Below are positions 1 through 8,179 of a DNA stretch of 44,755 nt, piece by piece; the first letter of the stretch is position 1; every line of letters starts with the position of its first letter. A program made the position numbers and the translations under genes. The stretch covers positions 1 through 44,755 of the IMG/VR virus record IMGVR_UViG_3300013132_003474. One strand, 5' to 3'. This DNA is from a virus. The notes beneath the pieces are model-generated. The model made no database searches. It was not told where the DNA came from and saw only the letters and a list, made by a program, of their open reading frames with translations.

Positions 1-552
1 AGAATTGATCAGTTTTGTAAGCAAGAATTGGCACATGCAAATGCACACCAAGCGCACAATAAAACTTATAAGCTTAATGCCATGGAAGCACGTGAGTTAC
101 GTAAAGCACGATTGGTGTTTCGCAGGCCTAATCATCAAATGTGGCTTGCAACTATGGTATCCATTGAGCATATGGCTGCTTGTGGAGCAAGAACTTTTTT
201 GAAAAGATATGATGGGCAAAGTAGCAAAGAGTTAAATCTTTATAAATGGCACTGCAAAGAAGAGTTAGAGCATAAAAGTTTAGCCATGGATTTATGGTTA
301 CATTTTGGCAACTCACAAACAGTATTGCGCAAAGTTGCAGCATTGAATATGTTTTATGTGCTTAAGTCAGTACTTAGATACACTATTACAAAATGCAAAG
401 AAGATGGCGTATTATGGAAGCTTTCAACTTGTAAATCTTTTGTAAGTTTATTTTTAGAATTGTTTTTTAAATCTTGGTTGCCTTACACTAAGATTTTTAA
501 GAAAAATTTTCACCCTAATAACCATGATGATTCACGTTGGGTAGCCGTATGA
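1..552 (+). CDS. PF10118-type metal-dependent hydrolase (ferritin-like), 5' end cut off
   Basis: The frame is open from the first base, so the true start lies outside the window. An in-frame TTG at position 28 has no good ribosome site and is unlikely to be the start. The pattern fits the PF10118 'predicted metal-dependent hydrolase' family, thought to be ferritin-like helical proteins that bind metal. It shows QELAHANAH near the left edge (E and two H ligands), then IEHMAA, then WHCKEELEHKS (E, E and H). These E/H clusters are the expected metal ligands. The substrate is unknown for the family. The stop overlaps the next start as ATGA (549-552), so the two genes are translationally coupled. 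In a phage this would be an auxiliary metabolic gene. Family assignment is fairly firm; function is not. Confidence 0.7.
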   Translation, partial: RIDQFCKQELAHANAHQAHNKTYKLNAMEARELRKARLVFRRPNHQMWLATMVSIEHMAACGARTFLKRYDGQSSKELNLYKWHCKEELEHKSLAMDLWLHFGNSQTVLRKVAALNMFYVLKSVLRYTITKCKEDGVLWKLSTCKSFVSLFLELFFKSWLPYTKIFKKNFHPNNHDDSRWVAV

Positions 553-1001
553 ATTCACAAATTAATATTCAAGGTCTTAAAAAAGCGGCTGCAAACGTTA
601 AAAAAATACCTATTGAGCAAATTGTTCGACGTGATGTAAAACTTAATTACTCTGGCATGTCTGCACAAGAAGGTATGGCCAAGTTAGAACAACTTAGAAA
701 AGATGGTGCAGGACTTGTTAGATTTCTTAATACTATCTTTGTTGTAACTGATTCAACAGGCGGAAGAATACGATTTCATACTATTTCAGGTGATAGTAGA
801 CCAGCATTTTTATTAGCGTGCTTGCTGTTTTATTTTTATTTAAAAAAGCTCGGCTATGATGAGGCTATGACAACATTTACAAATCCTGCCGTTATTAAAA
901 CGTTGATTGCAAGCCCTACAGATAAGCTACCAACTTGGCTATCAATTCAAAAAACAGATAATGGCTATCAATTAGAGGTGGATTTAAATGGGCTGGGTTG
1001 A
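549..1001 (+). CDS. Hypothetical protein, 150 residues
   Basis: I do not recognise this protein. It starts at the ATG at 549, which overlaps the upstream stop (ATGA); an upstream in-frame TTG at 537 lies inside the previous gene and has no Shine-Dalgarno site. The N-terminal half is Lys/Arg-rich. Near residues 90-105 there is a hydrophobic stretch (FLLACLLFYFYL) that could be one membrane or core helix. Its 3' end overlaps the following gene by 14 bp. Its place between an auxiliary metabolic gene and virion-type genes does not settle its role. Coding status rests on the coupled overlaps on both sides and the clean frame. Confidence 0.6.
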   Translation: MNSQINIQGLKKAAANVKKIPIEQIVRRDVKLNYSGMSAQEGMAKLEQLRKDGAGLVRFLNTIFVVTDSTGGRIRFHTISGDSRPAFLLACLLFYFYLKKLGYDEAMTTFTNPAVIKTLIASPTDKLPTWLSIQKTDNGYQLEVDLNGLG

Positions 1002-2361
1002 AGATATAGTTGAAGATGCCGTTGACTTTGTAGACGACGTTGTTGAAGGCGCCGGAGAAGTTGTTAGTGATATTGGCAATACAGTACAAGACGTTATTAT
1101 TGACCCAATTCTTGACGCTGGGCGTGATATTGACGATTTTGTAAATGAAGAAATTCCAGGCGGATGGGGTACTGTTGCCACTGTTGCAATTGTAGCAACT
1201 ACAGGCGTACCTGCAGATTTTGGATCAAGCGCCGCAGGCGCAGCCGGTGCAGCTGAAGCAGCAGGTGCAACTGGCGCGTTTGATGCCGGCGTTGGCGGTA
1301 TAGCTGAAGCCATGGGCTTAGGGGAACTTGCAGGTGCAACTGGCGCGTTTGATGCCGGCGTTGGCGGTATAGCTGAAGCCATGGGTGGAGGAGCAAATCT
1401 ACCTGGTGCTGAAATCATTGATCGTAGTATCCCATTTGATCCAGCAGCGTATGGACAATTTGGTGGCGTACGTGGCGCGTTAACTGGTTTAGGTGATCTT
1501 GCATCTGCAGGACTACAAACTGCAACGCAAAATCCATTACAAACGCTTAAAGTTGCCAACACAGCAAATAATCTTTACAACGCTTTAACATACGAACCTA
1601 CTATGCAAACGAGTAGGTTTCCTAGCAACTTTGCAGGATCAGTTTTACGTAACCCACTTGGTATGGGCACGCCTATATCAGGCGGACTGCCTGGTAATTT
1701 AGAAGCACAAGCACTGGCAGCAGCTCCTGTAACTACAACACCACCATCGCCTATGAACCTCTTACAACTTAGACAACTTTATCCACAGCTTAGTACAATA
1801 GATCCTAGGCTATTGCAAATTCTAACCAATAGAGGCGGTAGTACAACGCCAAGTTACTATACATACGGCGCAGGTGGCGAATCTCCTGCAGGTGATCGCA
1901 CATCACTGTCAATGACTGCAACAGGTGGACTACCTACAGCAGGGTACCCGTCGATTGCTGCGGATAGAGACACGGCAAGATCTCGTTTAGCAGGTGAAAT
2001 TCCTGGCTATATGTCAACAAATCCATTATCAACTGCAGGTTTAAGTATGTTGGCTGGCCGTTCACCATATGGTTTTGCCAAAGGTGGCCAAGCACATAAT
2101 CCTGAGTTTATTACTGGAGCAACCGGACATTACGTGCAAGGTAGAGGCGATGGTCAGTCGGATGAGATTCCTGCCATGTTAGCAGATGGAGAATACGTGT
2201 TTGACGCTGACACTGTTGCTGCTCTAGGAAATGGTTCTAGTAAAGCAGGGGCTGCAATGCTTGATAAAATGAGAGAAAATATTCGCAAGCATAGACGCTC
2301 CGCGTCGCATAAAGATATACCCCCAAAGGCTAAATCACCTTTAGCCTACATGAAAGGTTAA
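988..2361 (+). CDS. Putative virion-associated protein with internal repeat
   Basis: The start is the ATG at 988, with a GAGGTG ribosome site about 8 nt upstream inside the previous gene. The first 50 residues are an acidic amphipathic stretch (VEDIVEDAVDFVDDVVEGAG). An Ala/Gly-rich section follows with an 18-residue unit (GATGAFDAGVGGIAEAMG) present twice. The C-terminus carries DGQSDEIPAMLADGEYVFDA and then a Gly-rich and basic tail, a pattern I know from many phage virion or tail-associated proteins of unproven role. It is followed 2 bp later by another low-complexity gene in the same direction. Structural role is inferred from composition and neighbours; no enzyme motif is visible. Confidence 0.6.
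   Translation: MGWVEDIVEDAVDFVDDVVEGAGEVVSDIGNTVQDVIIDPILDAGRDIDDFVNEEIPGGWGTVATVAIVATTGVPADFGSSAAGAAGAAEAAGATGAFDAGVGGIAEAMGLGELAGATGAFDAGVGGIAEAMGGGANLPGAEIIDRSIPFDPAAYGQFGGVRGALTGLGDLASAGLQTATQNPLQTLKVANTANNLYNALTYEPTMQTSRFPSNFAGSVLRNPLGMGTPISGGLPGNLEAQALAAAPVTTTPPSPMNLLQLRQLYPQLSTIDPRLLQILTNRGGSTTPSYYTYGAGGESPAGDRTSLSMTATGGLPTAGYPSIAADRDTARSRLAGEIPGYMSTNPLSTAGLSMLAGRSPYGFAKGGQAHNPEFITGATGHYVQGRGDGQSDEIPAMLADGEYVFDADTVAALGNGSSKAGAAMLDKMRENIRKHRRSASHKDIPPKAKSPLAYMKG
1261..1385 (+). repeat. Exact 56-bp direct duplication inside a coding gene
   Basis: Bases 1261-1316 and 1330-1385 are identical, with a 69-bp period that is a multiple of three, so the reading frame is kept. The 13 bases between them (1317-1329) are unique. 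The repeat encodes the AGATGAFDAG...AEAMG segment twice. Perfect identity at third codon positions points to a very recent duplication or a slipped assembly. Confidence 0.9.
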
Positions 2362-2363
2362 TC

Positions 2364-3893
2364 ATGGCCGAGATTACACAAGGCTCACCATTACCTAATA
2401 TCACCACAACGCAGCAGCAAATCACAGCTGCGCCTAACTGGTATACTGACTATCTTAGTAATTTAGCTCAGCAAGGTAAAGACGCAACACAACAAGCACA
2501 GTTTGTTGGCGCATCGCCTTTACAGCAGCAAGCATTTAATCTTACTGGCCAACAAACAGGTGCGTATTCACCTACATTGCAGCAAGCAATTAATTTGGCA
2601 GGTCAAACCGGCATGCCTAGCGCTGTGTCAGCAAGCTCACCGTATTTTCAAGCTGCAACAGGCAGCACTGGACTTGGTGCAGCACAGCCCTATCTTACGG
2701 CGGGTACAGGCACAAGCGGCATGCAAGCTGCATCACCGTATTTTCAAGCAGCAACTGCAGGCACAGGCTTAAACGTTGCGCAGCCTTATCTTACTGCAGG
2801 CACAGGTATAAGCGGCTCACAGGCCGCGTCGCCTTATTTGCAAGCTGCTTCTCAATTAGCACCTAGCAATGTTGCGCAGTATTTAAATCCTTTTACGCAA
2901 TCTGTTGTAAGTGAAATTGGTCGTCTTGGTCAAGAGCAAATTACTCGCAACCTAAGTCCACAAGCCACTGCTGCTGCGGTAGGCTCTGGGCAATTTGGTT
3001 CTCGTCGAGGTGCCGAAATTCTTGGTGAGACAATTAATCGCGCGTTAGAAAATATGCGCGGTCAACAACTTGGTGCTTTGCAAACAGGCTATCAAAATGC
3101 GCTTACGGCTTCGCAAACCGACCTAGCACGTCAGCTGGCAACAGGCCAAACGGCTGGTCAATTAGCTAATCAACAGGCAGCTAATTTACTACAAGCTGCG
3201 CAGCTTTCCGGCGGGCTTAGTCAAGCAGATCTAAATCGACAGCTGGCAACAGGCCAAACTGCAGGTCAATTGACTAATCAGCAAGCGGCTAACTTATTGC
3301 AAGCCGCGCAGCTTTCTGGTGGATTAAATCAAGCAGACTTGGCTCGCCAGTTATCAACAGGCCAAGCTGCAGGTCAAATGGCTGCATCAGACGCAATGCA
3401 AAGATTGCAATCAAGTCAAATGCTAGGCAATTTGGCTCAAGCAGGACAAGGTTTAAATTTAGCTGATATTAATGCATTGTCTACGCTTGGTGCGCAACAG
3501 CAACAAATTGGCTTAGCAGAGCAGCTATTCCCATTACAAGTTGCAGCACAGCAAGCCGGATTGCTTAGAGGCTACACCATTCCTACATCGGTTGCCTCGA
3601 CTTATACGGGACCAATTCCTGGCGCGTACAATGCATCACCCTTGCAACAGATTGCAGGCATTACATCATTGCTTGGTGCATTGACTACGCCACAACAAGG
3701 CAGTAGTACTTCGCCTTTACAAAATATCATTAGTGGTATTGGTGGATTATTTCCTAGCAGTGGTGGTGGTGGTGGCACTACAGCGTACCCTGTAGATGAC
3801 ATTTTTGGCAATATTATCTACGGCCCTGGTGGCAGCTATACAACTAGCGGCGGTTCTGTTATTAATCCATCAGACTATTCTGATTTAGTTTAA
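2364..3893 (+). CDS. Ala/Gln-rich repeat virion protein
   Basis: The ATG at 2364 follows an AAAGG ribosome site overlapping the end of the previous gene. The protein has 509 residues, is rich in Ala, Gln, Gly and Thr, and is built from repeats. One set around residues 90-170 alternates ASPYFQAAT with AQPYLTAGTG. A second set around residues 255-335 repeats QLATGQTAGQL...QQAANLLQAAQLSGGL. Between them lies NPFTQSVVSEIGRLGQEQI followed by GSGQFGSRRGAEIL, a motif I recognise from structural proteins of many aquatic podo- and myoviruses, although no function is proven. The last 60 residues are Gly/Ser-rich. It is most likely a virion or ejected protein; an enzymatic role is not supported. Confidence 0.6.
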   Translation: MAEITQGSPLPNITTTQQQITAAPNWYTDYLSNLAQQGKDATQQAQFVGASPLQQQAFNLTGQQTGAYSPTLQQAINLAGQTGMPSAVSASSPYFQAATGSTGLGAAQPYLTAGTGTSGMQAASPYFQAATAGTGLNVAQPYLTAGTGISGSQAASPYLQAASQLAPSNVAQYLNPFTQSVVSEIGRLGQEQITRNLSPQATAAAVGSGQFGSRRGAEILGETINRALENMRGQQLGALQTGYQNALTASQTDLARQLATGQTAGQLANQQAANLLQAAQLSGGLSQADLNRQLATGQTAGQLTNQQAANLLQAAQLSGGLNQADLARQLSTGQAAGQMAASDAMQRLQSSQMLGNLAQAGQGLNLADINALSTLGAQQQQIGLAEQLFPLQVAAQQAGLLRGYTIPTSVASTYTGPIPGAYNASPLQQIAGITSLLGALTTPQQGSSTSPLQNIISGIGGLFPSSGGGGGTTAYPVDDIFGNIIYGPGGSYTTSGGSVINPSDYSDLV

Positions 3894-3903
3894 GGTATAA
3901 ATC

Positions 3904-5304
3904 ATGGCTGCACTTCCTACTACATTGCCAGCGCCGCCTACAGGTTTAGGTGGCGACGAAGCCGCAAGAAAAGAATATTTTGACGCGTTAGATAAAACAT
4001 TGCAAGCGTTAGAAGCTCGTGCAACTCGTGGGCCTAATCTATTTAAACTGGCAGGTGCGTTTTTAGACCCAGGCCGTACTGGAAGTTTTGGAGAGGCAGT
4101 TGGCAAGGCTGCTATTTCGGCAGGTGAAGACATACAACGTCAAAGCGAAATGGCATTGCCTATTGCGCAGGTTAGAGCGCAGCTTGCAGGACAAAAATAT
4201 CAAGTTGCCAATGAAGCTAAAGCTCTTGATCTTGTATCTAGCGTATTAGGCGCATCACCTGCACAAACAAATCAAGTTATTAGTTCAGGTCAAATGCCAC
4301 CTGATATGGTGAGCAAGATTACACCAGGGTTAGTCATTGCGGTTAATAAACTAGATCCTAAGCTTGGTACATCACTTAAGCAAGTGTTTGATATGGACAT
4401 TGAACGACGTAAGTTGATTGATGCCGATATTAAAAATGGTCTTAGCGTAACAGATTTAATTGCTAAATACGGGTCTGGTGTAGTTGCGTATTTACCTACA
4501 GGTGTAAAATTGCCTGGACAGCAACCGCAAAGGGCACCAGGAGGCCCTGGTACAACTCCAGCAGGCACACCTGCTTCAGGTGTGTCCACAACTACGCAGC
4601 CTGTTGTTGTTACGCCAACCAGTGGTGATGCAGGTTTACCATTAGCGGTACAAGCTAAAATTAAAGAACAACGCGCATTAGATATTGATAAGCAATTTCT
4701 TAACGAACGTATTGCAATTAACGCGTGGACACCGTCGGCGGTTTCTAACAGTGATCGCACGCTTCGTGAGTTGTATACAATTGCTGATAATCGACCAAAT
4801 ATATTTGGTCTTATGATGGAGCAAGGCATATTATCGGCTGCGCAAACAGCTGCACAAGAAGGCATACAAACACCTCGCGGCAGTATAGCACTGCCTGTAC
4901 AAAAAGCATTAGAAAAAGTAAAACTTGTACCTAAAGATCAAGAATTATTACGTCGTGCATCGCAGCTTATGGCTGAACAATTCTTTGAAAATGCCAAAGC
5001 TAATAAGTCTATTTTGGGGCCTCAAATTTCAAATGCAGACGCCCAGTTTATGCAACGTCCTATGGTTACACCAGAAGACTCAGCTGCTAATATTAAGTAT
5101 TGGGTGCAGCAGCATATTCTTATCAACAAGCAAAGAAATGACTTATTTTCATCATTAAATCGTTATGATCGACAGTATGGCGCATCAGTGCCTGCAGGTG
5201 CGTATTTTGACTCGTCTGACTATCGCGGTATCATATCAAAATATGATGCATTAAATCAACAACTTATTGAGCGAAGCCCTTTTTATAGCAATTTAAGAAG
5301 ATAG
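3904..5304 (+). CDS. Hypothetical virion-type protein with Pro/Thr linker
   Basis: The ATG at 3904 has an AAGG site 9 nt upstream. The 466-residue product is mostly predicted helix, with a central low-complexity linker near residues 200-240 rich in Pro, Gly and Thr. That linker separates an N-terminal helical part (about 1-195) from a C-terminal part (about 245-466). I see no catalytic motif. Its place between two repeat-rich genes at the end of a rightward block suggests an internal or ejected virion protein. This is inference from position and composition only. Confidence 0.5.
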   Translation: MAALPTTLPAPPTGLGGDEAARKEYFDALDKTLQALEARATRGPNLFKLAGAFLDPGRTGSFGEAVGKAAISAGEDIQRQSEMALPIAQVRAQLAGQKYQVANEAKALDLVSSVLGASPAQTNQVISSGQMPPDMVSKITPGLVIAVNKLDPKLGTSLKQVFDMDIERRKLIDADIKNGLSVTDLIAKYGSGVVAYLPTGVKLPGQQPQRAPGGPGTTPAGTPASGVSTTTQPVVVTPTSGDAGLPLAVQAKIKEQRALDIDKQFLNERIAINAWTPSAVSNSDRTLRELYTIADNRPNIFGLMMEQGILSAAQTAAQEGIQTPRGSIALPVQKALEKVKLVPKDQELLRRASQLMAEQFFENAKANKSILGPQISNADAQFMQRPMVTPEDSAANIKYWVQQHILINKQRNDLFSSLNRYDRQYGASVPAGAYFDSSDYRGIISKYDALNQQLIERSPFYSNLRR

Positions 5305-5306
5305 CT

Positions 5307-6209
5307 ATGGCTAAAGATAACTTAACCGTAAGACTTGAAGACACAGATCCTATTTTTAGGAATGATAAAAAAGGCGCGCCTAGAGCAAATGAGCTTAGAT
5401 TAGAAGATGTTGACCCTATTTTTAAAGATACACTGCCTGTGCCTTCAAGTACAAGCACGTCAGCGCCACCACCGCCTGCTGAGCTTTCAAATCTACAAAA
5501 CTTGCCTGCGTCTTATCAAATGGCAAGACGTGCCATTTTTGGTGAAAGCCCAATATCACCAGGTGTAGGTGAGTTTGGTGGCGCCATTCTTGGTGGCACC
5601 GCAGGAATGCTTGAGCAAGGTAGAAATATTTTAAATCTTCGTCCAGGCATTAAAGCAATGGGTGAAGCAATAACTGCGCCGCCACCTTCAGCTGCAACAG
5701 GCTCAGCGTATGAGAAATGGCTACGTAACTTTGCAGGCCTTGAGCGAACCGGGCCAGGCGGTGTGCCTGAAGCCGCACAAACTTATCAACGCACTAAAAC
5801 ACATGGTGAAGCCGGTAAAAAAGTATATCAACGCTATGGCAATCAGCCTTTGGATATCAATCGGTATCTTGCAGCAACTGATGAAGCTGATCGTGCAAGA
5901 AAACTTGCTTGGCTTAAACAAGCCGGAGAAAAAACAACCCGGGGTCTTGGCTATGTTCCAGGTTTAAGTGTACTTGCCGGAGGCCTAGGAGGCGCCGATC
6001 TTATTGAGGCCCTTAGACGTTTAGAACGTGGCGAGTATGGAGGGGCAGCAATTAAAGGTATAGGTGGCTTAGGCGCGCTTGCGTCGTTGTTGCCTTTTCC
6101 ACTTACTCGTTTAGGCGGTGGCGCTTTATCACTACTATCAATGCCTGCTGAAGCTTTATATCAAGGTGGTGAACCACCACCCCCATCAGCTGAATACGAA
6201 GCACCTTAG
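5307..6209 (+). CDS. Hypothetical protein with doubled RLEDxDPIF motif, last gene of the rightward block
   Basis: The start is ATG 5307, two bases after the previous stop; the ribosome site is weak. The N-terminus carries the short motif RLEDTDPIF at about residues 10-18 and again as RLEDVDPIF at about 31-39, about 21 residues apart. A Pro-rich linker follows. The C-terminal 100 residues hold Gly-rich hydrophobic stretches (GLSVLAGGLGGADLIEAL; GIGGLGALASLLPFPL) that could insert into or lie on a membrane. Ejection or pore-forming proteins would look like this, but nothing proves it. The gene is followed by an inverted repeat and an intrinsic terminator, so it probably ends the late transcript. 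Confidence 0.5.
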   Translation: MAKDNLTVRLEDTDPIFRNDKKGAPRANELRLEDVDPIFKDTLPVPSSTSTSAPPPPAELSNLQNLPASYQMARRAIFGESPISPGVGEFGGAILGGTAGMLEQGRNILNLRPGIKAMGEAITAPPPSAATGSAYEKWLRNFAGLERTGPGGVPEAAQTYQRTKTHGEAGKKVYQRYGNQPLDINRYLAATDEADRARKLAWLKQAGEKTTRGLGYVPGLSVLAGGLGGADLIEALRRLERGEYGGAAIKGIGGLGALASLLPFPLTRLGGGALSLLSMPAEALYQGGEPPPPSAEYEAP

Positions 6210-6216
6210 TCTCCTC

Positions 6217-6263
6217 CACATTTACACACTTCAGCCAAAAGTAAGTCTCCCAGTGTAAATGTG
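6217..6263. repeat. Perfect 11-bp inverted repeat just before the terminator
   Basis: CACATTTACAC (6217-6227) and GTGTAAATGTG (6253-6263) are exact reverse complements separated by 25 bases. The element begins 7 bases after the last rightward stop codon and ends 4 bases before the terminator stem. It could be a weak stem in the late mRNA 3' end or a protein-binding site; it has no T-tract of its own. Confidence 0.6.
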
Positions 6264-6267
6264 ATTC

Positions 6268-6300
6268 TCCCCGGCTCAATGCCGGGGATTTTTTTATTTT
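6268..6300 (+). terminator. Rho-independent terminator of the rightward late block
   Basis: CCCCGGC (6269-6275) pairs with GCCGGGG (6281-6287) around a 5-base loop TCAAT, with an extra T-A pair, and is followed by ATTTTTTTATTTT. The T-tract lies on the plus strand, so it ends rightward transcription. It also overlaps the stop codon of the convergent minus-strand gene at 6294. Confidence 0.9.
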
Positions 6301-6545
6301 GATAAACCTTTGGACTCAATGAGCGTAATGACTTTAGTTAGTGTATTTTGCTCATCCAAAGTTTTTGCTTCTTTAAGCATCTTACCTATGGCGTGAATAA
6401 CACCTACACGCTCAAACAGTGTTGCGCTGGTAAAAGCTTCAAGCCATATATTGTATGGATCTTCCAATAAAGACATGCTGTTGGTTCTTTGCAGTAGCTC
6501 CAACCAATCATGGTAGCCATTTTTTATTACGTCATTGGGGTTCAT
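6294..6545 (-). CDS. Hypothetical 83-residue protein, end of the leftward block
   Basis: The ATG at 6545 overlaps the stop of the upstream gene (ATGA), so translation is coupled. The sequence is ordinary soluble protein, helix-rich, without Cys clusters or membrane segments, and I do not recognise a family. Its stop codon sits inside the T-tract of the convergent terminator. As the last gene of the leftward replication block it probably shares that transcript. Function unknown. Confidence 0.6.
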   Translation of the reverse strand: MNPNDVIKNGYHDWLELLQRTNSMSLLEDPYNIWLEAFTSATLFERVGVIHAIGKMLKEAKTLDEQNTLTKVITLIESKGLSK

Positions 6546-7222
6546 AGTTTTTTGCCTTCAGTTGATAGCCATGTTCTAAGAGTTGTTAAACCACCGTCAA
6601 TTAAGACGTGACGAGGGTTATCACGATATTTGTTATACACAGCATGTTTAATAAAGTTTTTCATTAATAAGTGTGCATCGGCTTCGATTGGCTTTGCGCC
6701 AATTGCGTAGTCGGTAGACATAAAATGAAAGTCATAGTCAGGAAATTCTTTTTGAATTGATTGCTCTTGGTGTGGTAACAAACCAATTACAGATATCCAT
6801 GGCTTTGCAATACGCCTTACAAACTCCATTTCAGGATTATGTCTTTTAACTTTAAACTCATGCTCAAGCTCATGCACAACTTTTACAACTTCATCTTTTA
6901 CAGTTTGTGCTATGTATTGTGCTATAGTTTGGATTAATGTTTCCAGTGTTGCAGGTTTAATTTCTAAAGCACGACTGTCAGGCTCTATGGCCTGCTCTGC
7001 AACATATGATGCAATCTTATTAAGCTCTTGCTTAACAAGCTTAGGCAAATCACCTAAAACTTGCAGTGTTGCCAAATCACGCTGCCTATCTACAGGCAAT
7101 GCAGTACTTTGCGCGTAACGAAACGCGTCCAACAATTTGTAATTGCTTGTACGCATTAAAGAAGCTGTCTTATCAATTAAGAGAGCGCGTTCTGCAGTTG
7201 TCCAACGAATAACATGCTTCAT
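6542..7222 (-). CDS. Hypothetical 226-residue protein
   Basis: I chose ATG 7222 (MKHVIRW) over an upstream TTG because AAAGGA sits 6-7 bases before it, in the recurrent TATTGAAAGG element. The protein is largely helical. Residues about 60-130 are rich in hydrophobic heptads and Lys/Glu and may form a coiled coil, and the C-terminal 90 residues look globular. No enzyme motif is visible. It lies just downstream of a 51-residue gene and the thymidylate-synthase homologue, but no functional link is shown. Confidence 0.6.
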   Translation of the reverse strand: MKHVIRWTTAERALLIDKTASLMRTSNYKLLDAFRYAQSTALPVDRQRDLATLQVLGDLPKLVKQELNKIASYVAEQAIEPDSRALEIKPATLETLIQTIAQYIAQTVKDEVVKVVHELEHEFKVKRHNPEMEFVRRIAKPWISVIGLLPHQEQSIQKEFPDYDFHFMSTDYAIGAKPIEADAHLLMKNFIKHAVYNKYRDNPRHVLIDGGLTTLRTWLSTEGKKL

Positions 7223-7229
7223 TTTGATT

Positions 7230-7239
7230 CCTTTCAATA
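7230..7239 (-). promoter_or_regulatory. TATTGAAAGG element before the 226-residue gene
   Basis: On the minus strand the 10-mer TATTGAAAGG is followed by AATCAAA and ATG 7222. Its AAAGGA part is a Shine-Dalgarno site; the conserved TATTG part is not explained by ribosome binding. A GTTACT box lies about 9 bases further upstream. Confidence 0.6.
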
Positions 7240-7256
7240 ATCAAAGTAACAAGTGA

Positions 7257-7412
7257 CTATTTCTTTTCAATAGCTTGTTGGTATTGTACTACCGTGGCCA
7301 ACTCCACTTTTATTGCTTGCAAAGCGGTCATAACATCTTGCATTGACCAACCTTTACGTAGCAATTCTATCACAGTTTCACGTAACTTTTTTTCTATATG
7401 TTCATTAACCAT
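7257..7412 (-). CDS. Small helical protein, 51 residues
   Basis: This ORF starts MVNEHIEKKLRETV and ends QQAIEKK with TAG at 7257. It overlaps the end of the thymidylate-synthase homologue by 19 bp, starting in a different frame at ATG 7412. It fills a stretch that would otherwise be a gap in a very compact operon. The composition is amphipathic and charged, with one long predicted helix and a GWSMQDVMTALQ segment that could be a small helix-turn. The ribosome site is weak. A small regulatory or binding protein is possible; function is unknown. Confidence 0.55.
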   Translation of the reverse strand: MVNEHIEKKLRETVIELLRKGWSMQDVMTALQAIKVELATVVQYQQAIEKK

Positions 7413-8179
7413 TTGCCAAACGCCATGTTAGGGTTGATAGTCTTGTTTGATAATAGCAATGCCTCTTCATGCTCAATTTTAGGCGCAGGGTCAGATATCT
7501 GCGTAAGAGTATGCGCTATAATAATGTTATTAAACATATCCATACGTGATTCATATACATGGAATGACCCTACCGCCACTGTAAGTGTGCCCATAGGTAC
7601 TTTTAATCTTGCTGCCACAATCTCTTGCAAGAAACTGAATGTAGGTAAATCATTGGTCATGCCCCATAGTATGTCTTGACTGCGCATAATGGCGCGGGCA
7701 TTTAATGCCCCATGGCGAATTCTAAATTCTATGGCTATGGTGCAAGGTACATCCTTGGCTTCAAGATCCATATGATCTATGTCAGTACCGTACATAGGAA
7801 TCACAGCTCGTCTGCTCATAGGATCCTGTTGCAAAATGGCTACGATGTTCTCCACGCCATAGCGACCAAACCAATAGGAACCATAATTGCTATTCAGTTT
7901 GCCATTGGCTATGATCTTTCCCCATTGACTGGCATGCTCAGCAATTGATAAGTCTGTAGGGTCGGCTTTAATGTACCAAGCCATTTCACGCTTAAGATAC
8001 TTTAAATTGAAATTACGCCCAGCAAAATTGTTGTATCTAATATAAGGTTGGCATACGTAGGAAAAGTTTTCAATTTCCAAAGTACGTTCACCGCGAGGCT
8101 GTACCCAGTGGCCTGCAACTTTTAATACCGCATAGAGTTTATAAAGATCTTCAGGTAAATTAATGTGTATGGTTTCCAT
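7394..8179 (-). CDS. Thymidylate-synthase-family pyrimidine (hydroxy)methyltransferase, probable dCMP hydroxymethylase
   Basis: The 261-residue product has a full ThyA fold. The true start is ATG 8179; longer in-frame extensions lie inside the upstream gene. Visible ThyA features are the folate-site Glu65 (REMAWYI), the phosphate-binding SRR at 122-124, the catalytic Cys146 (VPC), the R166-S167 dump site, and H207 and Y209. From Cys146 to Tyr209 the alignment to E. coli ThyA needs no gap. At position 177, where thymidylate synthase has the Asn that reads the uracil ring, this protein has Asp (MTND). T4 dCMP hydroxymethylase has Asp at this place, and the same change makes Lactobacillus thymidylate synthase act on dCMP. 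I therefore expect dCMP as substrate, giving 5-hydroxymethyl- or 5-methyl-dCMP. The next two genes in the operon, a kinase and a glycosyltransferase-like protein, fit this. Confidence 0.75.
   Translation of the reverse strand: METIHINLPEDLYKLYAVLKVAGHWVQPRGERTLEIENFSYVCQPYIRYNNFAGRNFNLKYLKREMAWYIKADPTDLSIAEHASQWGKIIANGKLNSNYGSYWFGRYGVENIVAILQQDPMSRRAVIPMYGTDIDHMDLEAKDVPCTIAIEFRIRHGALNARAIMRSQDILWGMTNDLPTFSFLQEIVAARLKVPMGTLTVAVGSFHVYESRMDMFNNIIIAHTLTQISDPAPKIEHEEALLLSNKTINPNMAFGKWLMNI

Noticed and set aside
984-1562. Long antisense ORF over the 988-2361 gene
   Set aside because: A shadow of a Gly/Ala-rich gene; no ribosome site and low-complexity composition.
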